NCBI GenBank assembly: GCA_012845835.1
Contig: JABAKD010000006.1
Coordinates: forward strand, 1,038,116 to 1,102,115
Reading direction: 5' to 3'
DNA: 64,000 nucleotides
Origin: Undaria pinnatifida
Taxonomy: Eukaryota > Sar > Phaeophyceae > Laminariales > Alariaceae
Below are positions 25,001-37,600 of this stretch, one piece after another; position 1 is the stretch's first letter; each line of letters begins with the position of its first letter. Below the pieces are notes generated by a model. That model did no database searches, was not told the DNA's origin, and worked only from the letters and a program-made list of their open reading frames with translations. A program made the translations under genes and the position numbers.

Positions 25001-28000
25001 CTGGCAAAAAAAAAAGTTTATTACGGAGATCAATCCGTTGTTTGTAACATGAAATCCAAAACAAAAAAGAAAAACGAAAGTATGCTCCCCGTTGGTGTCT
25101 TCAGCTTTTGAGTCGACAACTGAACGGAACGCCATACGGCGCCACACGAACACCGCCGTTACGTAGGAGAGCTGGACCTAAAAGTGTAAACGGTAAACTT
25201 GTTTTTATGTCAACCTAGTCCTACCAACGAAGGATCTCCGTGGTAGAAAAAAAAAGAAAAGAAATGTTGAAACCACCGTACATCACAAAATAAACCCACC
25301 AGAAGGCCAATCGACCCACGAAAACATACGTTTCAACATAAAAAAAAGGCAGGAAAAACGTGTTTCCGACCAAAACGGTTTTCACCTGATTTTGCGCGGG
25401 TTGGGTTGGCGTTGGATTGACAAATTTGACGGTTTCAATTACTAGCATCATATGTTTTTTTTACACTCTATCCAAAACAAAAGTTGGTTTTCATCGCAAA
25501 CACCCGACCTGTACATTTCATAGTGGTACTTTACTAGATCCCTACGAGCCCATGGGGTTTTGTATCCATGGGGGTTTTGTATAGGGCTTGGCGCTCCGTT
25601 CCTCTCAAAGTCTGCGGCCGGGTGAAATTTCCGTTTCTTTTCTTAATCATTACTTATTGTTTTTTCGAGCTCAACTCACACAAGCGGTATCACCTTCGGC
25701 AACCTCCTGGACAACAAGCCGCGGTCACAGAGATGTCTTTCCTCCCCCCCCCCCCCGATACATCTGATATGTACGTGCGTTCTCTTGTATCGCCCATAGG
25801 CTACAGCATTCCCACTCTTCAGTTTTTTTCATGCTCGTCGATGTTCATCGAGTTGTTGGGGAAGCTGCACAACCCCCCACCCCAAGTAGAACGCGCCCTC
25901 GTTTCGCTTAGCTTGTGTCGACTTCTCGTGCGCGGGAAGTCGCTTACCGCAGGATTGATGCCGAAAACGCCCACAAAGTTGTAGTGGTAGAGCGTCAGCA
26001 TTCCGGTATACCAGAGCGCGTGACCCCCCGACAGCTCCTGTCAAAAGGCGGGCGCGAGGGCGAGGGCAGGGCACGAGAGAGGAGGAGGTAGCTTTACGGG
26101 CCTCACTCACCACCCCCACGTATACTCCAGGTAAAGCACCAAAGATATTACGCTCTCTATACCTGGTAGAGGTTTTTAGGCACGTTTTTTTTTTGTTTTT
26201 TTGCGTTTTCTCTTTTGCGGGTCTTTTGCGGTTATATCAAGGGGTATAGACCCAACCCAGCCAGCCCAAACCCTTTCTTTTTTTCACGCTTCTACTTTCC
26301 AGCTTCTGGACAGGCCGTGGTCACAGGTATCGTCTCTACTCCTCCCCGGCTCTTGCCTTCAATTTTTAGCGCGCGTAGGGTTCAGCAATCCCACTGCTCG
26401 TCGATTTTTCATCGAGCTTTGCTAACTCTCGCTCTCGCGCTTTCCGCAAGTCAACTTGTGCACACGAACAAGTCCCAACGAATCTATACGAGTAAGCACT
26501 CGGCGGGGCTCGAACTCACGAAACTGACCTGTACCAGGCTCGAGGATAACCTGATACGCCACCGGGGCGACCGGCTAACCCAAACCCTAACCCTAACCCC
26601 GCCCCCAGCCCTAGCCCAGGCTAACGCTACGGCCCTCATTCGCGTGCTACGATAATAGAGGTGCGCCACTTTTTTCCTAAAGTTCCTCAGTTTGGGAGCT
26701 TAAGACCTATACCAAGAACGGATTTAGAGAAAAGCCAAACTGCTATGATACCGGATGCAAATTCCCATGGCCTAGGTACGCAACGAGAAACATGCAAAAC
26801 AAAAGTCCTATTATTAGCAGGTTAAGGAGCCCCATCATTCAGAAATCATTTTCGCCAAAAAAAGGTATACCTCTGCCGTATCATGCGCCCTTAGCGTGGC
26901 TTCGCCGCGCGAAGTTGAAGGTTAACGATGATCTCATGAAAATATGTGCGAACCAAGATAAAAAGACGTCATGTTATTGGTACTTTATCTGGTATCTTTG
27001 AAGTGGCGAGAAGGTGGTGACGTCTAATGCAAGAAAGAAAGAGAGTGAAACAGATCCAAGGCCACGATATTGTTGGGGAGGGCGGGGGGGAGGGGGGGTG
27101 TACTCGATATTCATGCATTGCCGTAGTCGTATGACCATAGACCCTCGCATCCCTACTCTGCCGGGACGGAGCACGTCGGGTTTTCGCCAACCAGGCAGAC
27201 ATTGCTTGCACCAAGAGCGAAGCGCCGCGAGGTGTTCGGCGAGTCGCATGAAACGGTGATCTGCATCCTTCCAAGAACCACTCGTAAGACGGACTTCGGC
27301 ACCTTGTGCCTGCTTTCTTGCTTATGGATGACAGCGCCAATAAGTTACTTTGTTTTCTGGTGTGGCTACTCCAGAGACAGCAATGGGCATTACTATGTAT
27401 CTGCCTCGTGGGTGCCTTACCGTATTCACACTACGCGATGCTATCATTCCTCTTGTGCGGAGTTAGGGTTCTTCACCCCGCACAATATGATCTAACTCGA
27501 TATAACCATCATGGTGACGACCAAAAAAAATAAAAGGTATGATACCCTTGGTTGTCGATTAATAGCTCACGGCAGTGAATGGCATGTTTTTACAGCGTCG
27601 TTGCCAACTAACGCCTTCCCCAACATATAATGATTTACAGCGTCGGTGCCAACCGATGCTGAATATATATATACTAGTGGTACTCCCGAAATATGCCAGT
27701 TGCCGGCCGGTATGGCGGACAAAAACAAATTGGTGCTGTATCCTCTGTATTAAGTACTAAAAGAACAAAAAAGAACAAAATAATAACAGAGCAGTACGGT
27801 AATGCCGCCGTACGTACGGTAGTAAAGGTATCATCCTCTGTAGATTATGTAAGTTTTGCAAAACAAAAATAAATGATAACACGGCAGCAGTAGTACGTAC
27901 GGTAGTAAAGGACAAAGGAGTGCAGCAGTGGGGACGGTGGTACTCCCAAGCACCAGTGGGAGGCCGGTATTGCAGAAACAAAAAAAAGGGTTAATCTCCC

Positions 28001-31000
28001 ACAGGACGCAAAAAGACTCCCACGTACAGAACGGCCCACCCACCCACCACGGACGACGCAGTGCACCCTCCGCCCACCCACCGACCAAACCTTTACTACA
28101 TACAGCAGAACAGCAGTGCAGCAGTACGTACATCAGAACAGCCGTGCAGCAGTACGCACAGCAGTATACACCTGGTACGCGGGGCGCATTTAGCTGGTTG
28201 GTTCTTATGAAACAGGAAACAGCAAAAAAAAGACTCCCACGTACAGAACGGTCCACCCACACACAACGGACGACGCAGTGCACCCTCCACCCACCCACCG
28301 ACCAAACCTTTACTACATACAGCAGAACAGCAGTGCAGCAGTACGTACAGCAGTACACGTGGTACGCGCGGCGCAGTTAGTTGGTTGGTTCTTGAGGACC
28401 TTGTATGAAACAGGAAACAGACGGGGGGGAATTCCTTTTTTGACGATACTCGGCCATCTCGGGGAGCGGGCGAGCCGCCGCCCACCACCCACCCACCACC
28501 CAACACCCACCCACCACCTACCATTCACCCACGAACCTACCCAGTACAGCAGTACAGCAATGCAGCAGTAGTACGTAGAGCAATACACCTGACAGGCGAG
28601 CAGCAGCCGATTTGTTGGTTACAATGCTCTCGGGCTAGGCGGGATTCGCCATTGTTAGGCCAAGCGAAAAGCGCTCGCGTTGCCGATTCTGCGCACGGCG
28701 AGCGGCGACGGCTGGACGCTGTTGTGATTGGTGCTGGTGTTGTTGTGCTTGCTGTTGACGCAGGCGCGCTTGTGGTCTCGTGTCCATGGCTCAGGGCTTC
28801 GTCCATGGCTCAAGTGGCCAAAAAGCAATTCGAAAGTTCAATATAGTTGGAGTTCGAAAAAACAAAAATAGCAGGCAGCGACGATGAAAAAGAGGGGGGG
28901 GGCAAGCGAGCCGTCCCCGGGAGGGCGATTTCCATGCTCCCCCCTCGCCGAGGTGGGGCACCGACGCCCGTTCTTCCGCCGGCATGTCGTAGTGCTGCTG
29001 TGCGGATGGGACGTGGCAGCACCGCGAGGCCGCCTGAGGCCGAGTGGAGCTCGGGAGTCGCCGCTTTTTTCGGGGGGGTGTTTTAACCTAGATATTTCAA
29101 AGATCCAAAAAAACGTCACGACCACCTTAGCGTATTATATAATAAGGATATATATATATGTGTATTTATATATATTTAGCAGGGGTGGGAGGGGGGGGGG
29201 GGTATCCCAATTTTCACTGGCATGGTGCTGCAGACACTTGCCACCTGGGATAGAGGGGCGCCAATCGATATGTTTTCTCGTTGGCTCGTTCCTCGATTTG
29301 CGATGACAAAGCTCCCATGGCCTTTGGCCTACAAAATCATCATACTTCAACCCCCCCCTCGAATGTGTTAAGAGGAGGAGAGGAGGAAATTAGACGAATG
29401 TGACTTGGAAGAGTTTGGTAGACTAGATAGTATGATAGCGAGAAATCGATCGCTATCCTAGGAGATAGGTGGTGGCTCCAGACGGCGAAACAGGAAGGGG
29501 GTAGGACAAGCAAACAGTTTTTTATGTAGTATATGGAAAAACCGTAATGAGCGCCCAGTTGTTGGAGGTGTCTCTATTAGGAGCAGGAACGGTGCTCCGC
29601 CTCGAAAGGGATGCGCGGTCAATGGTCGAATGAATAAGGCAAGCAACAAATGAGCATGCCCCCCCCCCGCTTAACAAGCCCCCCTTAACATGCCCCCCCC
29701 CCCCGTGATTGAGAAAATATTTCAAGATTTACCCAAAAGTTGCGTTTTTTCAGCAAAAAAAGTTTCTGACCGATTGAGCTCAGCAAGCGTGGAAAGCATG
29801 GAAAAAGTTACTACGAGCGTGCTTGTTTTGGGGCTATCGCAGAGAAAACACTGGTCAGGCTGCGCGAGCGAATGCCTCCAAAGTCATGTTCCGGGCGAGA
29901 TATTGAGCTCCTCGTTTCAGGAGCTCAGAAACTTATGCTACACTCCTAGCTAGCGTGGGATAACTAACTCCTTTACTAAAAGTATTAAAAAAAGAGTTTT
30001 TTTGCAAAGTGTGCCATACATACCTTAGCATAACACGCGTGAAATGCCCACCTCTAGCTTGAACACGTCGAACCCCCAATCCAAAAAGTGTTTTGCAGTT
30101 AATAAATCAACCAGCGATTTTTGAGCCTCGGGCTCGATCCCTGGCCAAACCGGCATCAAATCCAATAACTCCTGCAGTTTGGTGCCGAACGATTGCGGTC
30201 GCGGTTGGTAGATGGGTGGGTGGGTGGGTGGGTGTGGGGGTGCGTTTGTTGGTTTGTTGGTTGGTTGGTTGGTTGGTTGGTTGGTTGGTTGGTTGGTTGA
30301 TTGGCTGGTTGGTTGGTTGGGTGGTTGGGTGGTTGGGTGGTTGGTCGGTTAGTTGGTTGCATGGTCGGTTTGCTTGGTTGGCGAGCTTGTTGGTTGTTCG
30401 GTTAGTTGCTTGATTAGTTGGTTGGTTGGTTGGTTGATTGGTTGGTTGGTTGGTTGGTTGGTTGGATGATCGGTTTGCTTGGTTGGTTGATTGGTTGATT
30501 GATTGATTGGTTGGTTGATTGGTTGGTTGGTGTGGTTGGTGTAGTTGGTTGGTCGGTTGGTTGGTCGGTTTGCTTGGTTGGCGAGGTTATTGGTTGTTTG
30601 GTGCTTATTTTAGTTGATTGGTTGGTTGGTTGGTTGGTTGGAGGGCTTGTTGGTTGGTTGGTTGGTTGATTTTCGTCTTGGCCGGTTGGTTGATTTGTTG
30701 CTTGGTTGGTTAGTTGGTTCGTTGGTTGGTGGATAGATTGTTTAGTTGTTTGCATTGATAGTTGCTTGGGTAGTTGGATGATCGGTTGGTTGGATGATTT
30801 TTGTTGGTGGGTTGGTTGAATAGACAATTGGTTGTTTGGTTGACTGGTTGGTTAGTACGTTCGTTGGTTAGCTGATTTGTTGGATGGATAATTAAAATTG
30901 ATCGGTCGGTTGATGGGTTGATGCGTTGATTGCTTTGTTGCTTGGTTGGTAAGTCGGCTGGGTGGTTGGATGATTGGTTGGTCCGTTGATTGGTCGGTTG

Positions 31001-34000
31001 GATGGGTAGCTGGTTGGGTGGTCGGTTGGTTGATTAGAAGGTCGGTTTGATTGTTGGTTGATTGGTTGGTCGGTTGGTTGATTCGTTGGTTGGTTGATTG
31101 GTTGATGGATTGATTGGTTTGTTGATTGGTTGGTTAGCCGGATGGGTAGTTGCATGATTGGTTGGCCGATACATTCGTTGATTGGTTTGTTAGTTGATTA
31201 GTTTGCTGAATGATTGGTTGGCTAATTGATTGGTTTTTCAGTTGAATGGTTGGTAAGTCGGTTGAGTGGGTGGATGATTGGTTGATTGGATAGTTCGTTT
31301 GCTGGTAGGTTGGATGAATAATTGGTTGGTCGGTTGACTGGTTGGTTGGTATGTAGGTTGGTCGGTCGGTCGGTTGGTTGATTTAGTGGATGGTTGTTTG
31401 GTTGTTTGGTTGTTTGGTTGTTTGGTTGGATGTTTGGTTGGTTGATTGGTTGGTTGATCGGTTGGTTGGTTTGTTGGTTGATTGGTTGGTTGGTTGGTTG
31501 GTTGGCTGGCTGGCTGGCTGGCTGGTTGGTTGGGTATTAGTTGGTTGGTTAGTATGTTGTTTGGTTGGTTTGGTTGGTTGGCGGGTTGATCGTGGGACGC
31601 TGAGACACTGATCCCCAAAGAACATTAAAATAGCTATCTTGCACCCGGCATCCGTTCGTTTTTCTGCTAACCGCAGGTTCAACAACGAGTTACCGAAACG
31701 TCCGCGTGACGGGTTGTCCTGCGACAAGAGACCGCTGTTCAGACGTAGACTACGGTGTGGGCGCATCTAAGTATTCTGAGGTTCCTAACCTTGAGGCATG
31801 ACCCACTCAACAACACGGATACAGAGCCAAAGCGCAAGTACAACCGGAGGAACCATGGACTAAGCACGCAACGAATGCTACAACCGTACTGTGGTTAGGC
31901 ATAATTCGATGCGGGTCGACAAGGGAAGAAATAAGTGGAATATTCCCACGAAAAAAGTGAAGGCATGTATCATCGTGGGGCGGGGAGAGAATAGCCTGCT
32001 TAGTGATACCTTCTCTAAAGTTTATGTACGTCTGGGGCTGCACGTCTAAGGAGGGAGAAGCAGAAAGGAAAAATCCAAAGATAATAGAAGGGACGAGCAC
32101 AAAAAAAAGAAAAAAAACTGTAATACACAAAGGGTACACAGCGATTTTGGGAATGAGTTATTTCTCCCTGCTTCGTGGATCACTCCATGTAAGTAAGTCT
32201 TGGATAGGGCCTCCGGCTCTCGTCGCTCGTGTTGTATCTATGCTTTTTTACAGGAGCTAATGGACACCTGACCACCGCACTTGATACGGTTCAAAGAAAA
32301 ATTGATCAGAGGTGTGGCTCCAACATCTGAGTCGTTCTATGGTAGCCCGCCCAACTTTTCTTCAACGAAATCGCCGGTTTTGAAACCAGTTCCCGGCTGT
32401 ATATCCTGAAACACGGCGCCCCTTGCCACCGCGATGTCATCGTTCGATAGTTCTTCCTTTGCAAACAAGAACGCGCATGAAGATGCTTGTTTCGTAGCAT
32501 CCTTCCTCGTGTCGAGCAGCCATGAAACGTTCGTTCGTTAAAGAAAATCGCTGATTTGGGGGGGGGGGCTATCGTATTAAGAATTAGTCATCTTCTCCAC
32601 GGTTTGGATCCATTCTGATCGGATATGGCGATATTGCTCGGTTGGGAGGCCCCGCCCGTCAGTGGAAAAAAAAACCGTTGAAAAAAAAACAGGGCTTTTT
32701 AACGGGTCATGACCCGACCCGCGGCCGATCATGCTAGAAGGTTCTAAAAAATCTTTGCGGGTCGAGTGAAGTCGGGTCAGGAGGTGATTAAAACCTCACG
32801 GGACGGGTCGGGTCGGGTCGGGTCGGGTCGGGTCGGGTCGGGTCGGGTCGGGTCGGGTCGGGTCGGGTCAGGTCGGGTCGGGTCGGATCAGAAGGTTTCA
32901 AAATATCGCGGGCCGGGACGGGTTACCCGTACTCGATCTGACCCGCGAATAGCCCTGACAGAAGTGGCCAAAAAGTAGCACATCTACCGAGGCATACGTC
33001 CAGAACGCCGTCGTTCCCCGGTAGAAAGAAAGCGACGAGGGGTTTCCAGACCTGTTTATCGGTGTTTTCCTCCTCGAGAGATTCCTGGCTGCTCTCGTCC
33101 ACCTCGTACAGAGTCGCCGAGGCCACCCGCGCACCCTGTGCACCATGTCAGATTCGGATATTCAAGTGGTGAGGAGCAGGAAACACAGCAACCGCGAAGT
33201 ATGTGGAGTACAGATCCAACCGCGGAAATACTTGATAGATGCTGCAGATCGTACGGGTCCCACCCGGCAACATGAGCTAGATCAAACAGATCCATCTAGA
33301 TATTCCCTGAAATATCCAGATCATCAACTGGGGATAGATCATCGATGATCTGTCGGACGTGTGAGCTATGGTTATTTTGTATTCCGCGATGTACACCGCC
33401 GTCATCATGGAAATATACTTTTTTAAATGCTTCAAATACGTCAGCTTTGAGTTAGATCAATTTAACAACCCATTTCCAACTCCTAAAAACTTGACTGTAC
33501 AATTCCAAGTGTTTTTGTCCTCGTATCGGGAGTGTGGTGCCAAAAGGGTAAGGGTAGATACTCATCTTTGCAAGTTGCGTGATACGCCGGCCGCTCGTTT
33601 TTACAGATGTATCATCCTTTGAATATGTATGTAGGATTCCCCCGGATGTTGCCAGAGCGACCCTCAACAACAAAAAGTTATCAACATAACAATGGTAGGT
33701 ACTATATTATGAGTAGTATGATAAGTTACTATACTTGATCTCAATGTAGTAGATTTGTGATGATTCGTGAGTGCTAATAGCAATACATGAAATGCATACG
33801 ATGCACCAAACAATAATCAATGGTAATAACGCCGCCAACAATACGTGCATCACGTCGAACAGTCAACACCAAACCTGCAATGAAACGTAATATATTAGCA
33901 TTAGCGTTGTAGATGACATGACAAGCAAGACGGCTTGCGCTTCGCCAACTAAAGCCAAGTTGGATCCGTTTCAAGCAAGTTAGAAATCAGCTAATGCGTG

Positions 34001-34628
34001 AACATGATCTCCATCACCGTGCGTTAGGGGGGGGGGAGAAGAGGGATGCGGGGGAGCGCTAGGGATACATACCGGCAGCGTCATGAGCTGGCTGACGTTC
34101 ATGTTGGTACTCCGCCGCATAGACCGTGTCGTCGCTGCTTTCTCAATTTTGTACGCTCGCCCGACCTGCCCAAAACAAGCAGGACGACGAGGGTCAGCGG
34201 TCTCTTGCCATGAGGCTTGACGCCTATACAACTCGAAACCCGTTTTTAGGGACAAATCGTTTGGAATTGGTATAGGGAGGGGTTGTGGGGCTCTGAAGGG
34301 CGTTACGCTTGGGTAGGGATCTGGTTAACCCTTTTTATCAGTAGTCCAGTAGACTGACGCCCTCCAGTATCTTAACACACCCTCTGGTACCTTGTTGCTT
34401 TTACCGTGTGTTTTATACCCCTCAAACACACACCTGTACAAGCCAATAAAGCGCCTACAACAATGTGATATCTACAAATATAAAAACCATCTGTTGTAGG
34501 TAGCCGTCGTTCGCAGGTACGGTGGCCGCCGTCTGTGTGATTTCCAATGTAAAGAAGTTCCTTGCGTTCCCGCCAGGGGAACGTTCGATTTTTGTGGTGG
34601 TCTGCACAATTCACAACATTATTATTAT

Positions 34629-34666
<38 letters not shown>

Positions 34667-37600
34667 CTCACCTGGACTCGCATAATCGAGCCCATGGTCA
34701 GTCACAATACACGCTCCAGCCATTCTGGAGTGGAGAAATACCCCAGGGAAGAAAATAAACCAAAGCTAAGAGTGGTGCACGTGTATGTCATAGCTGAAGC
34801 AAGTCTCACATCCGCCAAAACACAACATAAAAGTGAAATCGGAAGTCAGCGTACCCGTACGTGACAGCTCCACGCTGGTACTCACGTTTCAAAGATTCGC
34901 AGCTGATTGGGTCTCGTCGGGGTATCAACACGTATGACATCTTAAAGCTTTCCTGACATCACGCCGAGACGGGCGCAAGATAAAGGTGCCAAAACGCATT
35001 TTAACTTTTTTGTGGTGGTCGTGCACGTTTGTTTTTTTGTACCAGAGTTGAAAAAATCTCGCGGCGATGCCGCGCTCGGGCATAGCCTTCGCCTTCGCTA
35101 GGCGTGAGGGTTAGGGCTTGGGGTAGGTAGGGCTAGGAGTTACGCCACGATAGAGAGATTAAGGTAAACCTTTTTTGGCGAAAATGATATCTGAATGAAG
35201 GGGTTCCTTAACCCAAATTCGTCGGAAAAGAAAAAAAATAATAGGCCATTTTTTGTTTTGTGCATGATTCTTGGTGTGCACATAAGGCCGTGGGGGGGGG
35301 GGGGGGGGGGGTCATCCAGCAGTAGTTGTTTAATTTTTCTCCAAATCAGTTTTTTCGGGGGTTAAGATTGACATGTCTTAAGCTCCCAAAGTGAGGGGTA
35401 GTATTAGAAAAAAAAGTGGCGCACCTCTACGTAGCACTTGTCGTTAGTACGATCTTAACACGACTAGTTCAACATCTGTCTTACCCAGAAAGCACGACTT
35501 TTTAAAGAGCGAAACATTCATTCGCGCAACAGGATCGGCCTTCTCTGCGCTTGCCCTAAAAGACATTAAACTAACAAAATGTACTTCAAAGTATAAGGAT
35601 AACCGAGAGTTCCTCTCTTGAGGGAGCTCAACCGGCCAGGTATACCTTTATTTGGCTCAAAAACTGACCCCACTACCGTGGGTTTGACATCGAAAATCAA
35701 AGCACAGAAAATTCCGACGGTAGTGGGTTAAGGAGCTACGTCCGTCCTTCAGAAACAAAATTCCGTCCGAAAAGTGCTACCCCTTTGGTAGCCCTCGTCG
35801 CGTACACAACGTCTTTCCTTATTACGCGGGCCAAGATGTATGTACAACCCACCTCCTTCTGTCGTCGAAGCTGCTCCGACGTCATTCCCGTGTCCGCCTC
35901 GCTTGAGTCGCGCTGGTCCCCGGAGAGCTGCGCGCACCACGCAAAAACGTCGGTCGCGTTAACCGCAGCCACCTTAAAATACCCACGATGAGGCAACCCT
36001 TTGTCTACGGTAGTCCAGTGTACCAGATCCAGTCCTCGGGACACGGTCAATGACGCGACAGTTCCAATGATTTTGAGGTTTCCCATTGCAAGGGCGCCAG
36101 GAAATGAAATGACTTACGTCCTCGGCAGTCCCAAGACCAGGAGCTGGAACGACCTACGAGTAGTCCTTGCCAGTCTCAAGGGTACCAAAGGCTGAAATGG
36201 TGTGGTGAGCTCAAGCTTTATTTTTCCCCATCCGCCGGAGAAAAAAAAAAAAAAAAAGACTTAGTCCCGGCGCCCCGGTGGCATATCAGGTTATTATCCT
36301 CGAGCCTGGTACAGGTCAGTTTCGTGAGTTCAAGTCCCCCCGAGTGCATACTCGTATAAGAGCAATGGCCGAAATCAGGTACACCCGATCGACCGATGGC
36401 CGTTATCGGGTACCCCTTGAACACACAGTCCCACAACGACTCAGGACGACATCTCATTGGTCGAAACCACATCGCATCCGAACGCAGCCGCATATCCATC
36501 GGGTGCACCCGATTATGGCTGAACAAGTCCTCCAAATGTACCCGACTCGCATACAAGCCACCCGATTATGGCCGGACTACTCGACCACCAGCCCACACGC
36601 ACACACGCACGCGCAGCGGGCGCGAACTCGCGCCACGTCATGAGGCGGGGCATTGTTTGTTCTTTCGTCTCGTAGCTCTTTTTCCGGAGCTCTTTTTTAT
36701 GGACCATGAAGTCGCAGTTAGCACCCCTACACACAAGGCACAGAAGCACATATATGCAGATGGTTTAGACATAGATCACAGACTACCTGGGCATGGACAC
36801 GGCTCGAGAAGGGCTAAGGATTCAGATGCTCCTTTCCGAATGGCACAGGGAGATATGTTCGTGGCGTGGCGGGCCCGAGAAATGTATTGCCGCCACCTGT
36901 CACATCACACCTCGAGAAATTATTTGATCAAATGATTTGAGTCCAATGATTTCCTAGGTCTCGCTAACAGGTGCCCTGCAGTGACGCCGTTTTCAGGAAA
37001 AGCTCTGTGGGTCGTGATTGTACCTCTCTTACATGGGAAGCAGTTTTGCAATGGCCAACATCCAGCAGTCCTGTACACAGCAGTGCTTTATGCTATGTGT
37101 GGAGTCTCATGTATATTCGTGCACATGTTGCATTGTGTTGCCAATTTTGTGTGTACTCGGCTGTCGCTGGTGGCCGTTGTCGCACATCACTACTGCTGTG
37201 GCTGTGGTTGGGCGCGCCGGCGTGAGCGGAGCGGGGTCTCACAAGCCACAAAAAAGAGCTCCGGAAAAAGAGCTACGAGACGAAAGAACAAACAATGCCC
37301 CGCCTCGTGACGTGGCGCGAGTTCGCGCCTGCTGCGCGTGCGTGTGTGCGTGTGGGCTGGTGGTCGAGTAGTCCGGCCATAATCGGGTGGCTTGTATGCG
37401 AGTCGGGTACATTTGGAGGACTTGTTCAGCCATAATCGGGTGCACCCGATGGACATGCAGCTGCGTTCGGATGCGATGTGGTTTCGACCAATGAGATGCC
37501 GTCCTGAGTCGTTGTGGGACTGTGTGTTCAAGGGGTACCCGATAACGGCTATCGGTCGATCGGGTGTACCTGATTTCGGCCATTGCTCCTCGTATAAATT

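Noticed and set aside
28838-29125. A minus-strand WIFEISRL peptide considered as the missing start of the PDE catalytic domain (W.FD..EL)
   Set aside because: Asp is missing, no matched splice pair was found, and the surroundings are low-complexity.
30414-31766. Several minus-strand frames rich in Gln, Pro, Asn and Thr
   Set aside because: They follow the GGTT tetranucleotide, which is open in several frames at once. No start, splice or domain evidence.
36396-36935. 179-codon plus-strand frame in the foldback element as a transposase
   Set aside because: Most of it lies in the inverted repeat arm, and the interior part shows no transposase motif.
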